Of a stretch of 64,000 nt of DNA, positions 1-10,271 are shown piece after piece (positions within the stretch are counted from its first letter, which is position 1; every line of letters begins with the position of its first letter). Below the pieces are notes generated by a model. The model had not been told where the DNA came from. It worked only from the letters and a program-made list of their open reading frames with translations, and made no database searches. The stretch spans positions 25,876,001-25,940,000 of the forward strand of contig NC_046681.1 of assembly GCF_009870125.1 (NCBI RefSeq), written 5' to 3'. This DNA is from Drosophila pseudoobscura (Eukaryota > Arthropoda > Insecta > Diptera > Drosophilidae). The position numbers and the translations under genes were made by a program.

Positions 1-150
1 CTCGCCGCGGGCTAGCTTTTCCGCGCAACTAAAGACACCTTTGTGCAGCCAACAATAAGTGTCCACAGCGACGGTGCTACCGCGTATGTCTTTCAGTTGC
101 AGCTTCGACGATGCCCTCTCCAGAAATGGTATCAGGCCGGTAATACCCAT
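1..150 (-). CDS. tos: Exonuclease 1 (tosca), first coding exon, cut by window edge
   Basis: The reverse strand starts with ATG at 150 and gives 50 residues, open to the window edge. They begin MGITGLIPFLERASSK and contain VAVDTYCWLHKG followed by CAEKLARGE. This is the N-terminal XPG/FEN1-family nuclease signature of EXO1; human EXO1 has nearly the same VAVDTYCWLHKG block. The family is a 5'-3' exonuclease/flap endonuclease in mismatch repair and recombination, and in flies it is tosca. The first catalytic Asp is in the VAVD block. The rest of the gene lies left of the window. The start is secure because the family's conserved MGI.GL begins at this Met. Confidence 0.85.
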   Translation of the reverse strand, partial: MGITGLIPFLERASSKLQLKDIRGSTVAVDTYCWLHKGVFSCAEKLARGE

Positions 151-381
151 GGTCAGGCATGCAGGAGGTCAATTTGCTAGCTTAATGATAACACAAATTA
201 AATAAAAACCAAAGCAATAAACACAACACACGGTGGAACTATTCTACCGCCAAAATATCTCCAGTGTTGTACAATTGTAAAATGTTACATTGCCATTCAC
301 CCCGATTTTCTGCTATCACTTTCCAGCACTATACCAGGGGCACACTAACTAATCAAATTATAACCGTTTTTATCCATTTAG

Positions 382-1397
382 CAATGTGAAGAATCCCCTG
401 ATTGTCTCCCACTGCCCCCATGGCTATATCCTGAAGATTATGAATTCGTTGGACTCTAAGAAAGAAGACGTTGTGGATGCGCAGAATCAAGTGATGCTTT
501 ATCTATGTAAATACTCATTTACATTATACATGTTTATTCAACTGAAACGAATAATCTGTTCTTCTTTGTTCTGCAGCAAAACAACAAATAAAGTGTCCCC
601 GTCCTATTGCCAATGCCAGCGGAAAGTATTACTCGGTGGAAAAGCTAAATGGCACAGCCCATGTGGTGCGCCTCTTGGAGTTCCTTCCCGGCCAAATATT
701 CCGCGATGTTCCAATCACCAACTATCTGCTGTTTCAAAGTGGCGAATACTTGGCGAAATTGGACCGAGCTCTGAAGGATTTCACCCACGAAGCCTATGAA
801 ACCCACACAACAACATGGATGCTGCAGAACGTACCGGCCGTGAGAGAGTTTCTGTTCGCCGTCAAGGATCAGGAGCGAAAAGCATTGTGTGAGGAGGTGA
901 TCGATGCCTTCGAGTCGAAGGTATTGAGTGTGGTGCCCACCCTGGATCATCAGATAATCCATGGCGACTTCAATGAGTCGAATATTGTGATCGAAACGGC
1001 ACCAAATCAGACGGACCACAACATCAAGGGAGTGATCGATTTTGGGGACATGAGCAAGTCGCCGCTTCTCTTCGAAATTGGCATTGCCTTGACCTACATG
1101 ACGCTGGAGGCGAAAGATCTGGCCAGCGGTGGCATCTTCCTGGCAGGATATACCAGCATAAAGCCAGTCAGTAGCACAGAGCTGGGATATCTCAAGTATT
1201 GTGTGGCTGCTCGTCTCGTCCAGAGCCTGGTATTGGGCCTGTACACGCACAGCTTGCATCCCACCAATGATTACTTGCTGTCTACCCAACACGAGGGCTG
1301 GAAGTTGCTCGAGAAGCTGTGGAAGGATAGTTTTGACTCCGTGGACGAACTGTGGTCGACCACAGGCCATCAGTACTTGACGCAAAGCAATAAATAA
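382..1397 (+). CDS. Hydroxylysine kinase-like (HYKK/AGPHD1) aminoglycoside-phosphotransferase family, 5' exon(s) missing
   Basis: Two exons can be joined: 382-506 and 577-1397, with intron 507-576 running gtaaat...ctgcag in phase 1. They give 314 residues to the TAA. The APH-fold kinase motifs are present: the IIHGDFNESNIVIE catalytic loop (HGD.N..N) and GVIDFGDM for metal binding. The order and the lengths between motifs match AGPHD1/HYKK, which phosphorylates 5-hydroxylysine with GTP in lysine catabolism. Sequence 5' of 382 is a splice acceptor (tccatttag), so about 60 N-terminal residues are absent. I found no coding exon between 151 and 381. They must lie left of the window, with tos inside or beside the first intron, or be lost. 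The family call is strong; the substrate is inferred. Confidence 0.8.
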
Positions 1398-1486
1398 ACT
1401 ACAAAATTAGAAAAGTGTCAATTATAAGAAATGTTTGCTTTAAATATTACTTTTATCCGATATATTATTATCATCATAATCTTTAC

Positions 1487-1492
1487 AATAAA
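1487..1492 (+). promoter_or_regulatory. Poly(A) signal AATAAA for the HYKK-like gene
   Basis: A canonical AATAAA lies 90 nt after the stop codon of the kinase gene, in AT-rich 3' sequence. Confidence 0.6.
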
Positions 1493-1497
1493 ACTTG

Positions 1498-2948
1498 TTA
1501 AACAAATACAAATACATCGTATGTAGTACATATTGCTTAGATTTAGGTGTTTCGTTAGTTTTGGGTTCTCTAGAGACGTGGCAATTACATATTTCCAATC
1601 GATTTTCAGTTGAATTGAACTAATTAACGCTAATTACATTTTGGATCGTATTCGTGTAAAAATATGTTTGAACAAAGTTCGTTCTTCCTGCCAATATACA
1701 ATTTGTTCCTCCCCCTGGCGACTATCTAATTCTAAATATATATCCATTGATCTGGCATCTACTTAACGCTATAATTACAAATATCTCTCCTTTCTCGCTT
1801 AACACCTACTGAAATGTACAAAAGTGCAGTGCCGCTGCGGGATCTGCTTTGCACAAGCTGTAGGCATGATTATTGATGCTCCTCTTCCTTTCTTATCTCG
1901 TTGCCAAATGGTAAACTCATCAAACAGAAGACGTCTTGAACAAATGGTATATATGGTGGGGACTGCGACGCTACTTGTTGTTGCTTAAACATGTTTTTTA
2001 CAGCTTGAAAATCAAGTTTTATTTATTTTTGTATATATTAAGGTGTTTTTTTTTTGTTTTAACTAAAAAGAAGTTAATAAAGTAAAAAAACAATACGTTA
2101 AAGATAACTTTAAGCTTAACACAATTTTTACACACGCTCAAAAAAAAAAAGTAAAAAAAAAGAGGGGAGTGGGGGGCGTATAAATTTACAATAAAAGTCA
2201 AAGATAATAATCAGACATATACCTGAGCACACAGACGCACACACAATAAAACATATAAATAAAGGGAAAAAATTGTTACAATTATGATCTATGAAAAAAA
2301 AATTGGTTTAAAAATTTAAAGTCTATAAATGTCATTTTGTTTTTATGCCAAAATTAGACATTTACAATAATAATCAAGATAGTAATCAGAGATATACCTG
2401 AATGTATAAAAAAGCTCTTATCAACACTCAGACGCACACACAATAAAACATATAAATACAGGGATAAAATTGTTGCGATTACGATCTAAGAAAAAAAATT
2501 GGTTTTTAAATTTAAAAAGTCTAAAAATTTCATTTTGTTTTTATGCCAAAATTAGAGACCAGAGCATGTCCTTTCTGTGGGTTTATCACTTGCGAAATGT
2601 TGATAAAGCTGAGATGTTGGAACCCGATCAAACTAAGCGACTGTTTATGGGATTAATCATCTATCATTAAAATATTATATAGGATTACGTCGTGAGGGCA
2701 GACACAATCTAGCGTGGAAACTCTTTAGAATTCCTTGAGGCATAGATTGCAGGGCCAGAACCTAAAAACTAATGTTTTTCCTTAATATTTCAATAACCTA
2801 AATAAGATTTAAAAATAGCGCAAAAAAAAATTAAGGAATAATAATTAATGTGTATTACATAGGCAACGTCATTGGTTAATGAAGCCACCATTATCCACCT
2901 TTGGCACGCCACTGCTACTTCTCAGCTCACGAAGAGTCCTCTGCCCAG
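1498..2948. other. AT-rich intergenic/3' UTR stretch before msl-1
   Basis: No convincing coding region on either strand. It is AT-rich with homopolymer A/T runs (for example 2140-2160) and holds the direct duplication listed separately. Part of it is probably msl-1 3' UTR, since msl-1 ends at 2949 reading leftwards. Confidence 0.5.
2185..2557. repeat. Tandem direct duplication, two diverged copies of about 175 bp
   Basis: Copy 1 (2185-2360) and copy 2 (2361-2557) share the same ordered blocks: a tttacaataa start, atcaga-atatacctga, cagacgcacacacaataaaa, catataaata, a poly-A tract before attggttt, and cattttgtttttatgcc followed by aaaattaga. Copy 2 has about 25 extra bases after its atatacctga block. 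It lies downstream of msl-1, so it may be transcribed in the 3' UTR. Confidence 0.75.
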
Positions 2949-5900
2949 CTAACGCTTTCTTTGCCGCTTGCGCCGCTTGAGGAACACATACGAAGAGTTC
3001 ATCTCCTGATGCCTGGATTCGGCTGCGGTGAGAGGTATCTTTTTGCTAGCTAACGTGGCCACCGGCACTGCCTCAGCCTTCGCCCGGGCAATGGCTGTCA
3101 GTGCTTTCACCGAGTCCAGCCAGGGCAGGCTGAAATCAGATCTCGCCTCCATGTTGACCACATTTTCACCGAACGCCTGCACAGGTATTTCCGTGACAAT
3201 TTGTACGCCTTCAATGTCCTCGGGCAGGGGGTAGAAGGTGGACGTGGGCAGGGGATCGAGTTTGACCAACACCTCATCCTGATTGTGGCGCTGCCGCAGA
3301 GCCTCGCTCCTCATCTGCTCCCTCATGTAGCGGGCATCGCGGCGCTTCCTTTCGATCTCGTCCTTTACATACTTTTCGTGACGCTTCACAAAATCTTCAT
3401 CCGTCAGGCTCTCAATGTCCTTGTTGTCGGTGCTGGGCGGTATGGGTGTATCCCGCCATTTGGGTATCTCCAAGCTCGGATGATCCGACAGCAGTTCGTC
3501 GGCTTCCTCATCGAAGAACTCGTTATCGCGATGGAACTCCTGATCCTCCCAAGAGCGTGTCGTATACGGAAACAGGACAGTGCGATATCTGGATGTGGAT
3601 TTGTGAGCATAGTTTTGGACGATCGTTCGGGATGCGCTGGCGCCGGTGCTAGAAGTTGTGCTGCTGCTGCTGTTGCTGCTCATCGACTGGGGTGTCAGGG
3701 GTGCCGCAATTACTATCATCGATTTATCGTCTGCCTTTGTTTCCGTCTCTTCGGAGGTGTCTACTATCAGATTTGCGGTCGAGGGCGGTGGCGTCGTTGA
3801 CGGCGTTCCTGGTGGCGTCGTTTCAGACGCTGGTGATAATGGTGATGAGGGTGGTGTGGGTGACATTGAAGTTGATGCATGCGCTATCGGGGGATAGATC
3901 AAACTTGTGTTGGAGCTGTTATCCTTGGGGGGTTTCTTGAGCAGCACCACCGGCTGTTGACTCAGTCGCCTCTGCTCCTTTTTCAGATGCTCCTGAAGTT
4001 TGCGACGCATTTCCTCCTCCAAACGGGCCACCTCCTTCTCCTTGTCCAATTTGTTGTTGTTCTTCAGGAAGGAGGAATCATGGAATTTCCTGTCATTGGA
4101 GAGTCCATGCTGCTTGAGCTTCACCTGCAGACGTTTTTGTTTCTTCATTGGCGGTGCCCCCGCTTCAGAGAGCTCTGCCTTGTCTCCTTCTATGTCTTGT
4201 ATGAGGTTGTGGGGGCGTTTCTTGGGCAATGACTGATGATTGGCCACGTGTGGCATCTTCTTATCGTGCTGTATTGATTCGCTCTTTGAGGGACTCTTGC
4301 TCTTGCTCTTGCTCTTACTCCGTTTCTTCTTTTTCTTTTTGAACTCTGGTTGGACCACGGCAGCAGATTTTACACTATTTAGAGCTTCAAATCGAGCGGG
4401 AAGATCCTCTTCTGCTGCTACTTCTATTTTCGCTGCCTCCGGTTTCTCCGGTTCAGAGGCCTTGGCCTTGAGAAGACCAGCCACTGGTGCGGGAGCTGCA
4501 GCGTTTCCCTTGTGCTTAGTCTTCTCAACGGATTTTTCCTTCTGCAGAGTTTCGACCAGGGATTTTTCCTTGGGTAAAGCTCCTGCCAAAACGGAATTTT
4601 CCTTTGGTACAGCTGCTACAGAAGACTTCTCCTTGGTTTGAGTCTCTGCAACAGCAGCCTGGGTCTTTGTCGTAGGCAGACAGAGGGTTCCCGCCGCCAC
4701 AATAGTGGACTTCTCCTTGTGAAAAGCCGTCACCGCAGTGGAGTTTGCCTTGGCATGGCCTCCAACACGAGATGAATGACCCGCCGGCACTTTGAGAATC
4801 AGTTTAGTCCCCGTCGCCTCCTTTGTTGCCCTGTCCACCTTCTTATCGGATGACTCTTCCTTAGATTTAGAACGGTTTACCTTGGTGTCTTTTTCAACCA
4901 AAGAAGAATTTGGTTTTGTTGAAAGAGCGTCTACCACAGCTGGCTTTTCCTTGGGTGGAACTGCTGCGACCGTGGAGTTCGCCTTTGTTGGAGATGCTAC
5001 AACAGCGGAGTTTGCCTTGGTTGGAGGAGCTTCTACAACAACCGACTTTTCCTTGAGCGGGGCCACCACGACAGTGGGCTTTTCCTTGCTCGAAGATACT
5101 TCGACACTGCAATTTGCTTTCGGTGGAGCTTCTACAACAACAGACTTTTCCTTTGATAGAGCCGATACAACAGCGGACTTATCCTTGGGTTCAGCTCCTA
5201 CAGAAACGGACTTTACCGTGGGTACAGTCGCTTCAATAGTAGACTTTTCCTTGGGAGCAGACGTTTCCTCAGCAGTGGACTTTTCGTTTGATGAAGTGGC
5301 TAAAACAGTGGGTTTTTCCTTCGGTACAGTCGTTTCTTCAATAGTGGATTTTTCCATGGATGAAGTCGCTTCAACAACAGACAGTTCCTTGGGTGCATCT
5401 GCGGCTTCAACAGTAGACTTTTCCGTAGGCACAGCAGCTTCTGCTAAAACAGTAGACTTTTCCGTAGGCACAGCAGCTTCTGCTAAAACAGATTCTTCCT
5501 TGACTGGAGCTGGTACTATAACAGACTCTTCCTTAGTTGGAACTTCAACGATAGCAGAATTGGTCTTGTGTTTAGGTTCCACGACAGCGGAGCGGTTAGC
5601 CTTGGGCAGAGCAGGAACAGGAGTAGCAACAGGAGCGGGAGCCTGAGGATTGCTAGCAGATGTTTTGGGCAGGACATGCTTGCTGATTGTCGTGGTTGTG
5701 ACCTCCTCTGTTTTGATTTCAATTTCCATGCCGGCTTGCTCTACAACGGTCTCCTCCGTGTGAACTTCCACAGTCTGTACTTCCACCGTCTCTATGCCCA
5801 TGCCCACTCCCAATTCCACACCCACACCTGTCTCCAGTGTCTCCACTTCGAGAGTCTCTACTTCGACAGTCTGCACTTCCATTTCCCCAGCATCCATTTC

Positions 5901-8375
5901 CAAGGGCTCTGCGATGACAAGTTTCGGCTGCTGGCTGTCCTCCTCCACTTCAAGAAGCTGACGCGTTTCTGATGGCTCCTTTTGTGGGTAACGCTGCGTA
6001 ATGTGCTGGTGATTGGGTGTTGAATGGGCTGATGGCGCCATGCTCTTATGCTCCGGACTTTCCATGGCGTGTATCTGAAGAAAAGATTGCGATTCCTTGA
6101 ATCTGTTACCACACACAGATAAAACGCCAAAGAGACTTACCTGATGATTGGCATGTGACATCGGAGGGACTGTCTGCCAACAACTGTCGTCGCCTTCATT
6201 TGGGCGCAAGGCATCTAAATTGTTAACATCAGTTTTTGAGGGTGGAGGCTGGATATGCTCCCGCTCCCCCTCATCATTGTCCTCGCTTTCCTCGTCCACG
6301 TCCTCATCTTCACTTCCGCTTTCGCTCTCATCGTCGCTCTCTTCATCATCATCATCATCGTCGTCATCACCATCATCATCATCCTCCTCCTGTTCGTTTT
6401 CGAAGCATTGTCGATCCTCGATATGGCCATTATACACTGTGGTCTGTACAATCTCCTCTACGGTTTCCACGCCCATTTCCTCCTCGGCTTCAAGAAGTAT
6501 CATTCCATCCGGCTGTAGGGCATAATGGAAAATGGTGTTTTCTTCAGCAATAACCACCTCCTCCATTTGGTTCATCTGATCCATTGCAACCTCCTCCGTT
6601 TCGATGTCCTGCTGCTGTTCCACCGTCTCCGTTTCGATGACCTGCTGCTGCTCCACCACCTCCGTTTCCATCACCTGGGGTTGGGTCTCCACTTGCTGTT
6701 CCAACACCTGCTCCCTTTCGATGGACTGCGGCAGTTCTGCCAGCTCCTCGGTTTCCATAACCTTCTGCAGCTCCTCCTCCTTTGTTTCGATCACCTGCTT
6801 TTCCACTTCCGGCTGCTTCTCCTTCTCCGGCTGGCTATGTGATGGGATGTGATGCTGGGCTGAGGATGTGAGGCTGGAGTCCTGGTTAACCCGATGAAGA
6901 AACATGGTGCTAACCTTCTTGCCATTGTATTCCCCTCTCGCTTTGCTCTCCACGGGCGGAGTGCTGATTGTCGGCGGCAGATTCGTGACGGAGGTAACAA
7001 GAGTCGCTTTGGAAGAGCTTTTGTGCGGAGACTGATGGAGATGATGATGCTGCTGCTGACGATGCTGTGGCGGTTGATTTTCCTCCGCCTGCTGCTGCTG
7101 ACGATGCTGTGGCGGTTGATTTTCCTCCGCCTGCTGATGCTCCTGCTGCTGCTGTTCCCTTATAGGCTTGGGCTGCTGCTGCTGTTCCTCCCTCACAGGC
7201 CAAGGCTGCTGCTGCTGCTCCTCCTCTCTGATAAGTGTGGGCTGCTGTTGTTGCTGCTGTTCCTCTCTTATAAGTGCGGGCTGCTGTTGCTGCTGCTTTT
7301 CCTCTCTTATAAGAGTGGGCTGCAGTTGCTGTTGCTGTTCCTCTCTTATAAGTCTGGGCTGCTGCTGCTCTCTTGCAAGTCTAGACTGCTGCTGCTGAAT
7401 GTCCTTTACAAGTCTAGTTTGCAGTTCTTCCCTCACCATCCTGGTCTGTGGCTCCTCTCTCATAAGACGCGGCTGCGGCTCCTGCCTCACAAGACGGGGC
7501 TGTGGCTCCTCAATCGTTTGAGTGGGCTGCTGCAGCTCCTGCCTCCGAAGAGGGGGCTGCTGCTGCTCCACACTCATTAGAGGGGCCTGCTCCTGCTGTT
7601 TTTGAATCATTAGATGGGGATGTTGGGGCTCCTCTCTTACCAGCCTGGGCTGCCTTTTAGCCTGGTGTAGATAAGGATAAGCCGGCTCCGGCTGTGCCAG
7701 ATGATGCGCTACCAACTCCGTTTGTGTTTCCGCATTGCACACAATCTTCTCCTGCATGGCAGGTGGCAGTTGATGATCGTCATCGTCATTGTTGTCGTCG
7801 TCGTCGGGGCCCCCCCTCCTGTTCTTTTTCCTTAGCTGCTTGCGTAGCTCCTCGATGGTGGCCTCCAGGTGGACATTGACCAGCTTCAGGTCTTGGTTCT
7901 GCGAGAGTACGGCGTTCAGCTTGTCCGTTTGACCGTCCAGTTCCTTCTCCTTGGCCGCCAGGCTGTCCGTCTGCTCCTGCATCAGATTCAGATGAAGCAT
8001 AATCATACGCTTCAGATTGTTGTTCTCCACGATGAGGGTGACCACATCCGAGCCCGAAGAGTTGCCCGAGGCGGGCGGCGCCATGGCGCCGCCTCCGACC
8101 CTGGGCAGAGATGGTTCTGCTGACGGCGGTGGCGGGGGCTTGTAGTAGCTGCTACCCGTATTGGGCTTCTGATAGCTATAGCCATGTTGCGGGCGTGAGT
8201 AATTCTTGTGGGCATGCGAGTGCGGATGTTTTTTCTGGTAGTAATAGTCTCTATCACCGCCGCCACCACCACCACCACCACCGCCGCCGCCACCGCCGCC
8301 ACGCGACGTATGATGGTAGGGTGGATCCGAGTAGTTGGCCTTCTGGTTGAGTGGCCATTTGAATCGCTTGTCCAT
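2949..8375 (-). CDS. msl-1: Male-specific lethal 1 (MSL1), dosage-compensation scaffold, strongly lengthened
   Basis: MSL1 is the scaffold of the male X dosage-compensation complex; it binds MSL2 through a coiled coil and MOF/MSL3 through the PEHE region. The start is ATG 8375 (MDKRFKWP); the eight upstream codons lack an ATG. Exons are 6141-8375 and 2949-6074. The 66-nt intron 6075-6140 (gtaagt...cttcag) is stop-free and in frame. The protein is 1786 aa, while D. melanogaster MSL1 is about 1040 from memory. In order: poly-Gly 25-40; coiled coil about 110-183; Gln-rich LIREEQQQQ repeats; a long Asp/Glu tract near 680; KEKSVVVEA-type repeats about 916-1270; Lys/Ser-rich basic region; PEHE domain about 1613-1726 from IPKWRDTPIPP to FSLPWLD; C-terminal basic KRRKRQRKR. 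The conserved ends make the call secure. Confidence 0.92.
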   Translation of the reverse strand: MDKRFKWPLNQKANYSDPPYHHTSRGGGGGGGGGGGGGGGDRDYYYQKKHPHSHAHKNYSRPQHGYSYQKPNTGSSYYKPPPPPSAEPSLPRVGGGAMAPPASGNSSGSDVVTLIVENNNLKRMIMLHLNLMQEQTDSLAAKEKELDGQTDKLNAVLSQNQDLKLVNVHLEATIEELRKQLRKKNRRGGPDDDDNNDDDDHQLPPAMQEKIVCNAETQTELVAHHLAQPEPAYPYLHQAKRQPRLVREEPQHPHLMIQKQQEQAPLMSVEQQQPPLRRQELQQPTQTIEEPQPRLVRQEPQPRLMREEPQTRMVREELQTRLVKDIQQQQSRLAREQQQPRLIREEQQQQLQPTLIREEKQQQQQPALIREEQQQQQQPTLIREEEQQQQPWPVREEQQQQPKPIREQQQQEHQQAEENQPPQHRQQQQAEENQPPQHRQQQHHHLHQSPHKSSSKATLVTSVTNLPPTISTPPVESKARGEYNGKKVSTMFLHRVNQDSSLTSSAQHHIPSHSQPEKEKQPEVEKQVIETKEEELQKVMETEELAELPQSIEREQVLEQQVETQPQVMETEVVEQQQVIETETVEQQQDIETEEVAMDQMNQMEEVVIAEENTIFHYALQPDGMILLEAEEEMGVETVEEIVQTTVYNGHIEDRQCFENEQEEDDDDGDDDDDDDDEESDDESESGSEDEDVDEESEDNDEGEREHIQPPPSKTDVNNLDALRPNEGDDSCWQTVPPMSHANHQVSLFGVLSVCGNRFKESQSFLQIHAMESPEHKSMAPSAHSTPNHQHITQRYPQKEPSETRQLLEVEEDSQQPKLVIAEPLEMDAGEMEVQTVEVETLEVETLETGVGVELGVGMGIETVEVQTVEVHTEETVVEQAGMEIEIKTEEVTTTTISKHVLPKTSASNPQAPAPVATPVPALPKANRSAVVEPKHKTNSAIVEVPTKEESVIVPAPVKEESVLAEAAVPTEKSTVLAEAAVPTEKSTVEAADAPKELSVVEATSSMEKSTIEETTVPKEKPTVLATSSNEKSTAEETSAPKEKSTIEATVPTVKSVSVGAEPKDKSAVVSALSKEKSVVVEAPPKANCSVEVSSSKEKPTVVVAPLKEKSVVVEAPPTKANSAVVASPTKANSTVAAVPPKEKPAVVDALSTKPNSSLVEKDTKVNRSKSKEESSDKKVDRATKEATGTKLILKVPAGHSSRVGGHAKANSTAVTAFHKEKSTIVAAGTLCLPTTKTQAAVAETQTKEKSSVAAVPKENSVLAGALPKEKSLVETLQKEKSVEKTKHKGNAAAPAPVAGLLKAKASEPEKPEAAKIEVAAEEDLPARFEALNSVKSAAVVQPEFKKKKKKRSKSKSKSKSPSKSESIQHDKKMPHVANHQSLPKKRPHNLIQDIEGDKAELSEAGAPPMKKQKRLQVKLKQHGLSNDRKFHDSSFLKNNNKLDKEKEVARLEEEMRRKLQEHLKKEQRRLSQQPVVLLKKPPKDNSSNTSLIYPPIAHASTSMSPTPPSSPLSPASETTPPGTPSTTPPPSTANLIVDTSEETETKADDKSMIVIAAPLTPQSMSSNSSSSTTSSTGASASRTIVQNYAHKSTSRYRTVLFPYTTRSWEDQEFHRDNEFFDEEADELLSDHPSLEIPKWRDTPIPPSTDNKDIESLTDEDFVKRHEKYVKDEIERKRRDARYMREQMRSEALRQRHNQDEVLVKLDPLPTSTFYPLPEDIEGVQIVTEIPVQAFGENVVNMEARSDFSLPWLDSVKALTAIARAKAEAVPVATLASKKIPLTAAESRHQEMNSSYVFLKRRKRQRKR
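6075..6140 (-). other. msl-1: 66-nt stop-free intron of msl-1
   Basis: On the minus strand this runs gtaagt...tttcttcag between CATCAG and ATACACGCC. Its length divides by three and it has no stop, so retention would add 22 residues instead of truncating the protein. The splice sites are strong, so removal is likely. Confidence 0.7.
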
Positions 8376-9120
8376 TTCGTGTGTGAGCGCTCCTGACAAA
8401 TTCTATGCGAAGTTCATAGTTTGGATTTTTTGTTTTGATTGCTTTATCGTCGCCCGCCACACCACGCCACACCGTGACAGCGCCGCAGCTGATACAGTAG
8501 AATGCGTAAATCTTGATTTCCACCACACTTAATTTTTTTTGTTCTTGTTTCTCTCCCAATCACATCGCTTTTCCCCAGAAAAACGTTTTTGGCGTCAGTT
8601 TTAATGTATTTTACGTTGCCCCAATATTGCACGTGGAGACACCATTTGGCTGGATAGTTGGGTTACTTGTTTTCGTCACGCTTTACATGTTTTTCATCGC
8701 GTTTTTCACAATTATGCGGAAATTTATGAAACTTCGCCCGAAAAATGCCTTGAAGTATGGCGTTTGCGCGGTGTTGCCAGGCCAGCCCAAAGGCAGGGTT
8801 GCTATATATATGCCACGCTGCCAACTGCCAGAAACGAAACGCCGGGAAAGTGGTTTTTCCACTTTTATACCCCTTGAAAGTAATTTAATTAATTGTTTAT
8901 ATTGTTACTTATTATTTTCGCATGGCAGGGAACTAGTTATGTAATGCGAAACTAAGAAGAAAATACGTGTGGTTTTTTAGAAAAGGTGGCAGCTCTGTCT
9001 CTTGTGTAAGCGCCAGGTGCGAATGCCACTGGCGAAGAAGCAGAAAATGGCGGCAAATATCTTTGTTGTGCTGAAAGTGGTTGATTTTCCACGAGTCCTT
9101 GCGGCATACCGGTACTGTCC
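8376..9120. other. Divergent 5' region between msl-1 and the Tipin gene
   Basis: The two genes point away from each other across 745 bp. No credible coding exon is seen. It must hold both 5' UTRs and promoters. ATATATATG-like and TTTTATACC stretches near 8805-8870 could be TATA-like, but I see no clear DRE or Motif 1. Confidence 0.5.
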
Positions 9121-10026
9121 ATGGCTTCTCTATTCGGCGACGATGGGGTTGATGACTTGTTCAACGACAACGTGTGCGCGGACAACGACCAATTGCCCAG
9201 CGATGGCGAGGGGGAGAAACTATTTGCCGACGACGATGAGAACAATGAAAATGCAGATGGAAATCCTGATGCTGGAGTCAAAGTGGAGCCCAAGAAGCGT
9301 GCTGTGCGCAATCCAAGGCCGCGTCTCACAGTGGACACCCTGCGTGGCCCACGCGGCATTCACACCATCGAGAATTACTTCAAGGATGTCAAACTGAAGG
9401 GCAAGGGCCATGAAAAATCTGATCTGGATGAGGTTTTGCGGCGGCTGCAGCACTGGGGTCATCGCATGTACCCCACCTACACATTCGACGATGTTCTCAA
9501 CAACATAGAGCGTCTGGGTAAGAAGAAGCCCCTTCAGGTGCACATGTCACGATATCGTCTGGGACAACTGGAGGATTTGCGCATGCAGGAAGGGGACGCT
9601 GTCGACGATGGCCAGGAGGAGCACAACGATGATGCAGCCGATGAACCTTTTGACGAGTTCGATGCTTTGTTGGGCGAACAGATAGCCATGTCTAAGCTGG
9701 CACCACACACACCAGCAGCCACGTATCAGAGATCCAAGTTATCCAGCACGAGCACAAGTACTTTGGTTACGCCTTCCTTCTCCCGCCATGCAGTTGTGTC
9801 CACTCCCTATTCGACGGTGAATGGTCCGACCTTCGATAGAGATGGTGCTCCTATAGATGCGCACGATATGAGTGATTATGGTCAGCCTTTGCCGCCTTCA
9901 CAGCCTCCAACGCCAGCGACAAAGAAGCTATCGGCGGATCAAATGGCGCGTATAGCAGAGAATCGAAGGCTGGCACAGGAGCGGCTACTGGCCAAGAAAC
10001 AACAGCAGCAAGAGCTGGAATCATAA
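9121..10026 (+). CDS. Tipin/Swi3-family replication fork protection protein
   Basis: A single-exon 301-aa protein starting MASLFGDD. Residues about 65-150 form a Swi3 domain (GPRGIHTIENYFKDVK, DEVLRRLQHWGHRMYPTY, LGKKKPLQVHMSRYR), the core of TIPIN/Swi3/Csm3. In other eukaryotes this protein pairs with Timeless at replication forks to stabilise them and signal S-phase stress. The acidic N-terminus and the Gln/Lys-rich C-terminus are low complexity. It is convergent with SERAC1; the two stop codons are 245 bp apart. The family call is firm, and the length is typical of TIPIN (about 300 aa). Confidence 0.88.
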   Translation: MASLFGDDGVDDLFNDNVCADNDQLPSDGEGEKLFADDDENNENADGNPDAGVKVEPKKRAVRNPRPRLTVDTLRGPRGIHTIENYFKDVKLKGKGHEKSDLDEVLRRLQHWGHRMYPTYTFDDVLNNIERLGKKKPLQVHMSRYRLGQLEDLRMQEGDAVDDGQEEHNDDAADEPFDEFDALLGEQIAMSKLAPHTPAATYQRSKLSSTSTSTLVTPSFSRHAVVSTPYSTVNGPTFDRDGAPIDAHDMSDYGQPLPPSQPPTPATKKLSADQMARIAENRRLAQERLLAKKQQQQELES

Positions 10027-10049
10027 TTTACGTGTAAAACTTAAGCATT

Positions 10050-10067
10050 TTTATTGAAGAAAATAAA
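10050..10067. promoter_or_regulatory. Back-to-back poly(A) signals of the convergent Tipin and SERAC1 genes
   Basis: Plus-strand AATAAA at 10062-10067 lies 36 nt after the Tipin stop. TTTATT at 10050-10055 reads as AATAAA on the minus strand, about 217 nt after the SERAC1 stop. If both are used, the 3' ends overlap and the transcripts could pair. Confidence 0.5.
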
Positions 10068-10271
10068 TTAGGATTCGTTTGTAAGAAAGCTACAATATGT
10101 GCGTATGTACAAAGAGCAGAAGCTCCTCCAAGTCATGATAGGGATGGATTTGTAGAGCCTCATGTATGAAGAATACTTGTAAAACTATATACTATGGTGT
10201 GAATAAACTAAACACTTATTGAATACAAAGCAGTCGAGGTACAGGCGTATGTGGGAGGAATGGGAGCTCGC

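Noticed and set aside
645-1385. Long minus-strand frame opposite the HYKK-like gene
   Set aside because: It is the antisense shadow of a gene with intact kinase motifs; the translation has no family and lacks coding sense.
3201-8120. Many plus-strand frames opposite msl-1 (Ser/Leu/Val-rich)
   Set aside because: They mirror msl-1 repeats (for example reversed Gln and Lys/Glu tracts) and have no independent start, splice or homology support.
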